Source: Helochares maculicollis (Eukaryota; Arthropoda; Insecta; Coleoptera; Hydrophilidae). From it: 42,945 bases of DNA. Of this stretch, positions 11,601-23,600 are shown in pieces (positions within the stretch are counted from its first letter, which is position 1; every line of letters begins with the position of its first letter). The notes under the pieces are model-generated. The model was not told the DNA's origin. It was given only the letters and a program-made list of their open reading frames with translations, and ran no database searches. The stretch covers positions 1 to 42,945 of the forward strand of contig JAWQRO010000327.1 of NCBI GenBank assembly GCA_033557835.1, given 5' to 3'. Both the position numbers and the translations under genes were made by a program.

Positions 11601-14600
11601 CACAAAACAAAATTTTAGACTTCCCCTTGTGTTTTTGTGACCTTACCCGAATGATTACTTCTGGCGGCCTAAAGGGTTTCTGAAGGAAGCGGACGTCTTC
11701 GGGAGTCAAAGGGCACATCGCATTTCTAGCCAACATGACTGATAAGAATTCCAAAACGGCATCATCTAGCCTGTTTTGCAAAACCTGTACCAGATCACAT
11801 CGTACATCTTTCCCTGCTTCGGTAATACCATGAACTCTCAAAATGATGGTATCTTCGTATGGACCATCCTTGGTTTCCTTTTCTCCGAAAGATCGAACTC
11901 GGGGACGAAGCTCAGACTATAAAAGATAACTAAAATGAATAAACACAAACACGATAGCATGAAAAATATAGAGTATCTCGTTCTAATATCTTTATATGCC
12001 AGCATATAATAGTGTCAGAATTTCAATTGTCATGTAGATGTACATGAGAGTAAAAGAGGATAAATACTACTGTGATCAAAATGTAAGGTGAATTTGTTTA
12101 TAAAATGTAAAGTATTTATTTATTCTTCCAAATCAATTTCATCCCCTTCAAAGTAATCCCTGTAAAATATACTTTTGCCAACGCTTTTTCAAGTCCCCAA
12201 AATAGTCTTTTTCCGGTATAGCATTCAAGACCTTCTTTGATTCGGTTTTCATCTCCTCAATCATATTAAAACGGTATCCCCGCATTGGCCTTTTGAGTTT
12301 GCTGAATAGTCAGAAATCGCATGGAGCCAAATCAGGTGAATACGGTGGTTGCGGAATCATATGAGTCGAGACTTTGGCAAAAAGTCGGGAAGAACCAATG
12401 CAGTATGACATGGTGCATTTGCCACCAATTGAAACTTGACCCGTTTGAGACACAAACAATCCTTCAAAATGGTTTGGGCTGAGCCAAATGATATTCCAAC
12501 ACTACCAGCGAGGTCTCTAATTGTCAATCGACGATTTTCAAGCGCCAGATCTTTGATTTTTTGGACGTGGCACTCGTCGATAGAGGTTCATGGTCGTCCA
12601 GAACGCGGTTCGTCTTCAACGTGTTCTCGGCCCGCTTTGAACTTGTTGTACCACTTATAAACGTGTTTTTGTGCCATAGTTTAATCACCAAAGGTTTTCC
12701 GTAATATTTTTAATGTATCCCTACAAGAAATATTCGTTTTGCACACAAAATTTGATGTTCTTGCTCAGCAAAATCACCCATTGTAAATATCGAAAAATTC
12801 ACATTTGGTTGTTTACAAATTCACATGTAACTCAAAGATAATTACATCATTTGACAAACAGATGTTTGATAAATGTTGTAGACAATCCTAGCAATATAGG
12901 AAAAAAATTACCTACCTTCCTAATGCCCGGGAGTGCTAAATCACAATTTCAACTTACTTTTTGATCACAGTAATACATGAAAAAAGGTTGCTATAAAAGT
13001 ATTGATTTGCATAGACTATGACTATAACATACAGTATAAAAAAGTATAATACCCTGAAGAACATGAACTCGATCTCATAACACCCACTAAGAACAAAATT
13101 TTGAAAATTGAGAATACAAAATCACTTACATTAGATGATGATATGCTGTGGTCGGATTTTGCCAAATTATTTCTCGGTCCGATTGGTAGAGATGCAATCG
13201 ATGGGCTCCTTGACACCAAAGAACTTTCAAACTCCGCTGACTTGAACTGTCCTTTGTACATACTCTGCAGGTTTTCGTGCAGCCTCAAATAAAACACATT
13301 CGAATTTCTGTCCTGGTAGACGAACATATTTTTCCGATTCGAAACAGAAAACTTGTCCAAAACCGACTTTAACGCCATGATTCCAATGGAAAGCCCCGAC
13401 TTCCCTGGACCGGTTTTCAAACGTGGATGCAGCACAAAATGGGTTTCCCAAACAATGGGGCAACTGAAATACCCGGCTTTAAACTTCAGTGAGGCTTCCA
13501 TAAGAGCAGGTGAGTATGGTTCTGCTTCATCGCTGATTTCATCCATGCTTTTTAACCGTGAAAAAGAGGCATTTCGAGTGGGACTACTCGCTTCATTTGT
13601 CCATTCGTTGAAATTGTCATCAGCTTCGAGCAAGTGATCGCAAGTTCTTGTGTCGTGCAGTGACTGAAGGAGGAGGCTTTGATTAACCCTCTTACAAATA
13701 TCTTTAATGGCGTCACAAATGGCTCTTTGGACGCTCAAATAAACTCCAACATGGGTTGTATGCAGCTCTAAAAAGCGGCAATGGAAATATATAGTAACTG
13801 CATCTTGGTCTATTTGCATTATCAGCCAAAAATTGGGCAAATTGGGTCGTTTGTTGTTCAAATCTATGAGCCAATCATAGTCCTCCTCACACTCACTGAC
13901 GTCTTCATCGTAACCTCCGTCAGTCCCTAATATGCTTCCTTGGACACTCGAAATATCACTCTGAGAAGTATAATCGTCGTTTTTCGAAAAGACATCATCA
14001 CTCTTCATATCCGACCCTTCTATGTCGATAGAGTCAGCCTTTTTGTCATCCGTTAGGATAAACGGATTGACTTCTTCAAAGAAGAAATTATCATAGCCAC
14101 TAGAAGACATAATGGACGTCGTTTCTTTCTTTTCGAACTTGTTAACTTCTTTACTTTTTGCCAGGTAGTACAGCTCTCCTTCTTTTACCAATTTGTACTG
14201 TGGAATGGAGATGTTAGAAAATTCTTGGACAAACTTCTCGTAGCTGTGAGACGATCCGTAGACAAAATTCAAGTCGATTATGTCTAAGAGGCAGGATGAT
14301 CGCGACATGCTTTCTGAAACGTGCTTTATCACAAAGTTAAGTGAATTGAGACTGACTGGTTCTATGTCTAAAAGAGATGTGGCGATTTCGTCTTTAAGCA
14401 GCCATTTTATTTCGTCTTTCAAAGTATTAATGGCATTCCTTTGAAGTTCTGGAATGTACAGAAGTGGCTCTTGATCTTTAAAATCAGAATTGAAGCTACC
14501 TTCTGAGACGGAGCTGCCTGCAATGCTAGGTTGGAACCCGTCGGAACAAAAAGACGTAGTCCTCATCCCTTTATTGGAGTAGTCCGTTATGACATTTTGG

Positions 14601-17600
14601 ACGTCCGTTGGAAGTGTAAGGCAGAGAATGTCTAATGTTATTTGCAATTTGCTCTTTTGCAAATGACTCGTGGGAGATTCAACGTATTGAATCAACTCAC
14701 CCAAGCAGGTTGGTAAGACCTTGACGGAGGCATTTGCAATGCTGTTGTTATGACGGACGGTGCAGATGAAATGAAGAAACAATGGACTGAGGTTATTATT
14801 ACCACAGCAACTCTCTTGATTTTTTAGCTGTATGTGCAAGTAAGTGGGTCCCTCCAAGGAACAGCTTAATTCCTTATCTGATTTGAATTCAACTATTTCT
14901 GATGGGGGGTTGGAAATTTCATCATCACTATCATTTTTGACGTTGGCTTTTTCATACGACAAGTTTCGACAATAGTAGAATTCTTTGTAAGTTGGTATTG
15001 GAGTAAAAGAAACGCTGGTTATTTCAAAGAATTTTTCCTTGATGAGCCTATGGAGCGGTTTCAGCTCAATGCAAGGGGTCGGTTGGTTCAGGTACTGAAT
15101 GTTCACTTCTTCCTCTTTGCATTGCTTCAGATGGGCACAAATAGTTTGTAGGTATTTGGTAATGTCAATTTCATAAGTAGTTTCCTCACATTGATCCATT
15201 GCGGATTGGACATCGGAATGGTGAACGAAAGACCCGAAATGCAATGCCGAAAATAAGGACATTGTGAAGCATTTGGAAAATGCTAAGAACAAAGCCTTGC
15301 AATGTTGGTTGACACTGCTTTTAGTATCACCAACATCGGACTCCTCACTCCGAAGCTCTGGACTGTTTTCATCGTCATTGTCATTTAGCTGGACGGAGTC
15401 TTCTTGAATAAAGGATTCTGTCTTGAACCGGTGATCTTCATAGATATCCTTAGAAAAATTGTAGTCCTCCCCTGGGCTGTTAATATATGAATCTACCAGG
15501 GACGACAAAGGACAGTCGTAAACATAAAGAGGTAACAGAAGGGTGTTGGTTATATTTATTGGTACTTCGCTGTAATTGCTGTTTTGGGAAGACGCTCTTT
15601 CTGTTCCTTCACTGCAGTTCATAAAACTAGAGTTGCTATTTGTGTCATAAGTGCTTAACATTTTGAGGTCCCTTAGCGTGGTGGGGATGAAAGTCAAAAT
15701 AACGTGAGTGACAGAAATACCCTTGACATAACAAGACCAAAGGGGATAGATGACTGATCCTTCTGGTGATAAATTGTCACGGCTAACCGTAATTGGGCAT
15801 AAACTCGGATACTTGTTGCGATGCCTAGTGATGACTTGGTCAGTAAATTTGGCCGACTCTTCTACGGTTAGTTCCAGTTTGTAGTCGTGCAAGTATTGGA
15901 GGTGGTGATGTATGTTCTCCATTAGCAACTTGTTGGATTTTTCGTTATCACAACATTTTTTTATATATCCCCTTTCTATATCTGAAAATGTAAGAATTCA
16001 AATTTTGATTCATCAAAGTGTATTTGTAACCAAAATTTATCATTAATAATTTAATGTGCCCTGTGATTAAAATTTGGGATAGATCATAGGCTACTTGAAC
16101 ATAACTAATTTTTATGATTACTTATTACATTGCTAATTGTAATCAAAAGAACTCCTAATAAAAATATAGATTTATTACAGGCGGTTGAGTTTTATTTAGC
16201 AACATTATTATAAAATGAATATTAACTGGAGTATTTAAAAATATTTGTATTACTTCATACAATCTCACTTTGGTTATGATTATTAAATTCCGATTGTCAG
16301 ATACCTAAGCAACGAGTCAAACTATTTTATGACAATTGCCAATAGAATGAATTATGAAGTCTCATTGTAAACCAAACAAGTAATCTGTAAATTGTTATTC
16401 AAAGAACTTTTCTTGCATGAATAATTCTATCACTATTAATTATTAAAGTTTTTAATATGGAGCATCTTGGGAAAATATTTTACCAGATTCAACACCAAAC
16501 TGTTGAGAACTTGTTACTGACATCAAACTACACATTCTCCAAGGACGTTTAGAGAATATTCGTGTTAAAAGTCTTCATACCATAGCTTTGCTTCCCACTG
16601 AAAGAATACTGTCGTAATTCTTGCCTTACTAAAGCTAATATCATTTTTGAGGAACTGTTCAAACTATATCTGTTAAATCGGTATATAGGATTAGAAGAAA
16701 CAAAAATTGTATTTAGAAAAGACTTTCGCAAATATTGAAATGTTTGAGTGGAATCTTTGAAAATATTACACTAGTCTTTATTTTATGCAGATATAGACAT
16801 GGTTTGGTCCAATTCATAATATAAAAAGTACGTACTGCATCTACGTATGCATTGAATTACAGGTGATCCAATGTCAAAGTCCTTCATTTATTGTATAAGA
16901 TAATTCAAAATGATTAAAGTTAACAGATCTTTTGCATTAGCTTTACATCGAACTTTTGTCTCTTATAAAATGGAATTACCTTAGGTAATTCAACATTTCT
17001 GCCAAGTGAAATGTTAAAAATTCATTTACGAATTAAATTTATAATAGTGATAATTAGTAACAAAATAACAAATTGGTAAAAATAACGATTGAAAAATAGA
17101 AAATAGAAACAAAATTAAGAATCCCTATCTCATAAATCATTGATGAAACAAAATCAAACAGCAAAGTGACATTTTATACAAAAATCTTTTATACTGAAAT
17201 GGTAGATTCAGTTGTGACTTGAAAAAAGGGGGATTAAGCTCAGACAAAACAGCTGTGTTTTGGAATATTGTTTCACAATAAAAATATAAGCCAGAAGGCT
17301 GAACAGTGAATGGCCATGATGATCAAGATACTATCGGACCCAATGATATGCAATTTAAGTTTCGTCAATTTTTTTCTTATATCTTTGAGTTTAGAGATGT
17401 ACCTCACACCGGTAGGCCCTTCATTGAAAATATCGATAAAATCATGGAAAAGACTGAAGTAGACAGGCATTACCATTGTTACCTATTATCACAAAATTTG
17501 TAAAAATTCACTTATTCGAATTTTTCGTCGATGGACATCAATTCTTCTCTGAGCGAGGCGTTATGAAATTACCTTTAAAATGGCGTCAAAGTATGAAACA

Positions 17601-20600
17601 AAATTGTGCATATTTCCCCAGATTGGACAATCCAAACCATGATATGTAAAGTTTTGAAATAAACGTAAATATAATGGATGTCTTTTACTCCAACTTAATA
17701 CATTTGCTAATGGCATATGATTTATTTCTGAACTAAAAATCTGATGTGTATCCATTCAACATTCCCATATAAATATATGTACTGCAGAAACGTACCTGAG
17801 AATCTTAATAATTAAACAACTAAAACGTACATACCTTATATTTTTTCATGGCATATAAGACCTATATGAAATTTCAATGTGATAATTTTATTTTAACAAC
17901 TACTTTACTTTAAAAAATGTCAACACTGTGTCGATAAACAGGTACTTTCAGTGAGATTTTATGCTTACAAGTTGATACAGATCTACGATTTCGCAATAAT
18001 AACCGTATTCGAAATTTCATCGCTCTACCCCAAACATTCTGACTGCTATTGTGTTTGCATACACATGATCGCAATACTATACTTTGTATTGTAATATGGG
18101 AGTATAAAAACACATGTCTTTACTCATTTCCATAATCAAAAATTCATAAATTTGCGCATTTTATTAAAAAAAATCAATTATCATCTCTTAACCCTTTTTC
18201 ATTTCTTTCTTTCTCTTGGAGCTATCAATACATAAATACATATGTTAAGTCTTAACCCTCAAAACCGTTAAAATATAGAATATAAACACACTCCACAGTC
18301 AGCATTAATTTGTTAAATCATTAAGAAATATGCATAGCAACTTTGTGCAACTGCATTAACACTATATATATTATCTCCGATAATTACAATTCAGGCCGAA
18401 GACTTACTTGGTATTAGTTGCCTGGTCTGCTTCAAAGCGAAGAAGAGCCCAATGTAATAATATAATATTTTGACCTTAAAACCATCATTTTCAGACTAAG
18501 TACCATCGAGGCAAACCATTAAAAAAATTCATACACACAAAAATAAATAAATAAATATATATCTGAAATGTTAGTCGCAAAACTAGGCTTTTATAAAAGT
18601 AACCCTAATTTTAAAAATCTGGAGTGTCTCCACTCAACATTCCCGTATAAATATGTGTTGCATAAAAGTACCTGCGATTATTAATAATAAAACTATAAAC
18701 ACCTACATGTGATTCTAAAATAAAAGCAAAGGCTTCAATTTTCATAATTTACATATGCTTCAATGCCTATATTCAACATATTAATATGTTCATAAGAAAT
18801 ATTTAATTCTTTTTCAGTACATATATAAACAGAATAATTTTCATATTACTTTATGTAATGACCAATACCTTGTATTTCAAAAAATATATATACTCTTAAC
18901 TAGTCTGTAATATCAAACGCTTGCAAACACCTTTTACGAAGGCTCCAATTTTAAAATGTAGATTCAAAACTAAAATAAGGGTCCAACTTTGCAATATAAA
19001 TTCATAACTAAAAAATTGCATTTATGCCGGTAAAGTCCAACTTTTTACACGGAACTATTTGTTATTGCTATATTTACAATGTTTACCATTTTTGTAAAAT
19101 GTTTCATTCCAAGGCCTCCTCAAATTTGAAATTTCAAAATTACAAAAATAGCACTTTCCGTGCTCAGATCATGTTGAATGTTTGTATCTGTCAGTTTTTA
19201 GTGTTAATTAAGATGTGCACAAAATTTCAATGCAACAGACTAATTTTAAAGACTACTTTGCTTGAAATAATTTCAATATTGCATAGGTAAACAGGTATTT
19301 CCGGTAGTCCTACATGTCCCAAAAGATGACACGGATCTAAAATTTTGCCATAATAGCCATATACTAAATTTCATCGCTCCACCTCAAACAGTCTGATTGC
19401 TATTGTATGTACATACATGCAGACATCATGCCAAAATTGGTCAAAATGGATTCAGGGGCACTCAAATCGTGGAGATCCATCAACACCTCGAGGTCGAATT
19501 TTTTCATGATCCCCAATACCTTCCCTTTACTATACTTCGTATAATAATACAGGAATGTAAAAATTTAACAATCGTACATCTTAGATTCTAGAAGCAAATA
19601 AACAAAATATAGGGACTTACTTTCGATAAACATGGAGAAAAGCAGCTCCGTCTGTTGGCACAATGGCAGAATGTTGATAAGATCAAACTGAAATGGTATG
19701 TGCTGGATCCTCTGCACAAAAAGTGGATTCCATATGGCCCTGGCGTCCATGTTACTGGGAGAATGGTCGAAATTAAATTTGCAAGTTTTAGTAATCAAAT
19801 TGGCGTGGTTCTTCGTGCTTCTATATGTTGGAATTACTGCTTCCAAAGGCCGTGTCTTCTTATCCTGGCACTTCAAACTTAAATGTTCTAAAGTCAAAAG
19901 TGACGTGATACATTTTAAATCTAGCGCCCGAACAACTTCCGCTATTTCGTAGTAAGCCTTGTTATTCATATACTTTAGTCTTGGGCTGTTGGTGGTCACA
20001 TGACCGTTTTGAGGCTCTATCCAAACTTCCGTTACCATTTGCAACTCACAGTCTATTTCAGGTTCAATTTCCCCGTCATCATCGGAACCGCTATGGGCAT
20101 CACCCTCTCCCCACCACGAACTATGAGGTGGAAAGAGGACATACTGAACGGTGCAACTAGAATTCGAATCCATAGCTAATTCAATGGCCATAGTAACAAT
20201 TCCGGCTGAAGAATGGGCGAAATTGAATCCTTCTTGTAGTCGCATTTTGGTGATGGTGCTTAAAATTCGAGACATGGCCGTCACTCCCAGTCTGGTATCT
20301 GAGGTATGAGTGGCGCTCCATATCCAACGTTGATGAAATAGGTATCGTGATAACGTGGTAAAAAGCGTTCCGGCCAAAGGGGAACTCGGTAGGCTTTGAG
20401 TGGCATGAGGAGGTTGGGTACCGTCTGGAAAAATGACGGTATGGAAGTCATTTGGCATCCTTTCGTATCTGATGAGAATTTTTTCCAGCGGTTTTAGTAG
20501 TAAAGTGCAGCAAAAACTTTCCTTGGATTTTTTGGTAGGGAGGTAGGACAGTGAGGAGATGACAGAACGAAGGTCTGCGCACACTTTGTATCTTACAAAG

Positions 20601-23600
20601 CCTGGAGTTCCGGTAACGAAACCTAGGTTTAAGGTGGCACAAGGAAATTTCGATGTAACTCTAACTATGCAAAACCACACCGGAGGTTTATCAAATTCTT
20701 TGTGAAGCAGCTTGACGTATGTGTGATTGTCGATTAGAATGAAGGAAGACCATCCCGAGAGGAGGGTATATAAAGCTGTTGAAGCTTGGCGGCACTGGAT
20801 GACTTGGAACCTGCCGGAAGAATTTGCCATGTGGATGTGCTTTGGCAATGGGTGATCGTGCTTTAATATCAGTGAAAGTTTGTGGGTGTGGAACCATTTT
20901 CTCCAGTTACTAGTTTCAAGCTGGCAAATGGGTTGCCATAAGGATAAAAATTTTGAGCAAGTATTATCACTGCAAAAAAATAATATATTTTATTGGAGTT
21001 TACAATCTGAGTTTTACTATACCTAACACTCAACTGCCCATGAATAGCGCATTTCTACATATTTTCTTAGTGTTACTACTAAATAAGCTCAATGCACATG
21101 CAATTTATTGCATGTAGCCTGTATATTTTATATTAGATATGGTTTTTAAACTAACGCCAAATTGATTTGAAGTGGCAAAAAACACAACAGTCAACTGGCA
21201 AGTTTCTGGTGTCCGTATTTTGGGATACACAAAGAATTTTGTTCATTAACTACCTTGAAAATGGCTACACATTGAAAGAAGAAATTGTAAAAAAATGGTG
21301 CCCTAAAAAAAGAAAAATGCATCTACCTAAAAATATTTATATAATTTGAATATTGGCTAAGTGTAAATAAGGCAATAAATAATGAAATTTGTTTGCATTT
21401 TCTGCTGTTTTATTTTAGGCAAAAATCATCACTTTAACAACATTAAGAAGTACATAAACCCCATAAAAACAAATTACTCTCTCAATTTGAGTGAAGACAC
21501 GCTAGATATATTTAATATCTAAAAAAGTTGGCAAACTGCCCTTGATGTCTGTCGACAAACAATTATTATAAGTACTAAGCAGTGGTATGCTCAGTACGAC
21601 TCCATGGAGTGATTTCTCTTGCAAATTAATCTACATCTTTAATGTTAGGCTTAAGTTGTGTCTATTCAATCGTATCTCCAAGCATATCAGAGCACTGTCG
21701 TCAACTCAGATGCCAATAGTCACTTTTATCCACTTCGTTGGCATCCGTTGTATAGTAGTATATCAATGGACAGTGAAGTGTTAATATAGAAATCACCCAA
21801 AATGTCTTATTACACCACACAGTACTTACCGAGGAGAAAGAACTAACTTGGTCCCATCATGTGAAGTAGCATTGTTCAAAATAAAAGCAGGAATGCCGCT
21901 TTTCACACTTTCTGGTAAAGTATACCATAAATTGTTGTTTTGGAAAGAGCTTAAAGATTGAGCTAAAACTGTGTCCGTGGATGTCAGTTGTGTCAAGCGT
22001 ATCCAGAACCTCTCAAACACGGCTTGGCGATACGAAGACTTGGTTTCTTTCTTCATAAGGCAAGTTATGTCATGTAGAAAGTCATAAGGGGCTGATATGT
22101 GTACTTCAAAATGTGCATTATGTTTAGGTGCAGGCCACTGGAGGGTTAGAATGTAATGGACAAAAATAAATGCCTTCCAGTGCAAGCACAACTTCACCTT
22201 TAATGTATCATTCTGGTATTCAACCCCGGTGACTGTGTATCCCTCCCGTATTCGCCTGCACAACAACAGCGGAAGGGCGGCATTTATGTTTTCTTCTGCT
22301 TGCCTTTTAGAAAGAAGAGTTGGCACACGGTTGCTATAAAAGCTTGTGTTTCTTATTATATAACTTTGTTCCTGAGGTGTCATTAACGATCCTACATATT
22401 TACTTTTTGTGTGATATGTCCAAAATAAGTAAAGCTTATGAAATATGTTTACATCCAAAGTTGGCTCTAAGCTCTGAAATTGAAAGATGAAACTTTTACT
22501 GTTCTAGTAAATAAGGAAACCAACTTACAAGTGGCGGAAGATTTTCTAAATAGGTCCCTAATGTTGAATGAGATAAAAAATATAGTAGATCTGTATAAGA
22601 AACGTATCCAGCACTTGTATGAGGATGAAACGGCGATCCTACTTTAATGAAAGACACTGATATGCTATCAAAATGGAGCTGGAAAAGTATAGATTCCATG
22701 ATGTTTGAATCGGGCATTGCTACGACCCCATCCGTTATGACTAGAATATCTGGAAAATACAAAAAAAACTCACCTTTGGAATTTTAAAGTTTTGCTGTTA
22801 TACTTACGACTTAAACTATTTTCTGGTAAAAGAGATATGGCTAAAATTGAGTAGCGTAGCATATTTACAAAGTTGGCATCTGGAGACACCATAGGTATGT
22901 TGGCTATACACTCGTTATCGCTTAGGTCAAATAGAGCTCCAACCATTCCTTCATTTTCCATCTGAAAATTAAGATTTTCTGTTGCAACATACTGTAGAAA
23001 TAGTGACGGATTGATAGATTCAGTTCAACATTTTAGGAATACATGTAATACAGGTACACTTTCTTGTACTACACGATAATCAAAGAGCAAAAAGGCCCCT
23101 ATCATATTTAGGAACAACATACTCTACATTAATTTCTTGATACACAAATTCAAATTTTCTGCGCTAAAATTTGCAATAAAATGAATGCAATAATAAACTG
23201 ACTTAAACATCTGCAGTAAATCATAGGTAAGAATGTTTAAAATAATATTGATATGTACATCAAGGCTTAAACAATTGGTAGCCTCATCAACGATAATTTG
23301 ACAGATGCATTTCGAAGTTTCAGCCAATAATAATATTTGGTCAAAAATCGAGTAAATTATAAAATTCAGCAAGCAAAGCTGCAAGTAATTACTACTATAT
23401 TATTAATTCCGAGGAAATGGTAGAAATTTGGCACATCGTACAAAACATTTTAAATACATGAAACAAATATTTTGAAAGGAATGAAAAAAATTAAGAATAT
23501 TAAGAAATTTTTTTAACATCAGGAATATTTAGAAGATGCAGATTTAATTCGAATATGTATAGGATTGAAAACTATTGACAAATGCGGTTAAAAGGATATA

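Noticed and set aside
22493..23400. Further minus-strand frame at 23384-23124 in SZT2 intron 2
   Set aside because: SZT2 phases close perfectly from exon 2 to exon 3 without it, and the sequence is AT-driven hydrophobic with no SZT2 similarity.
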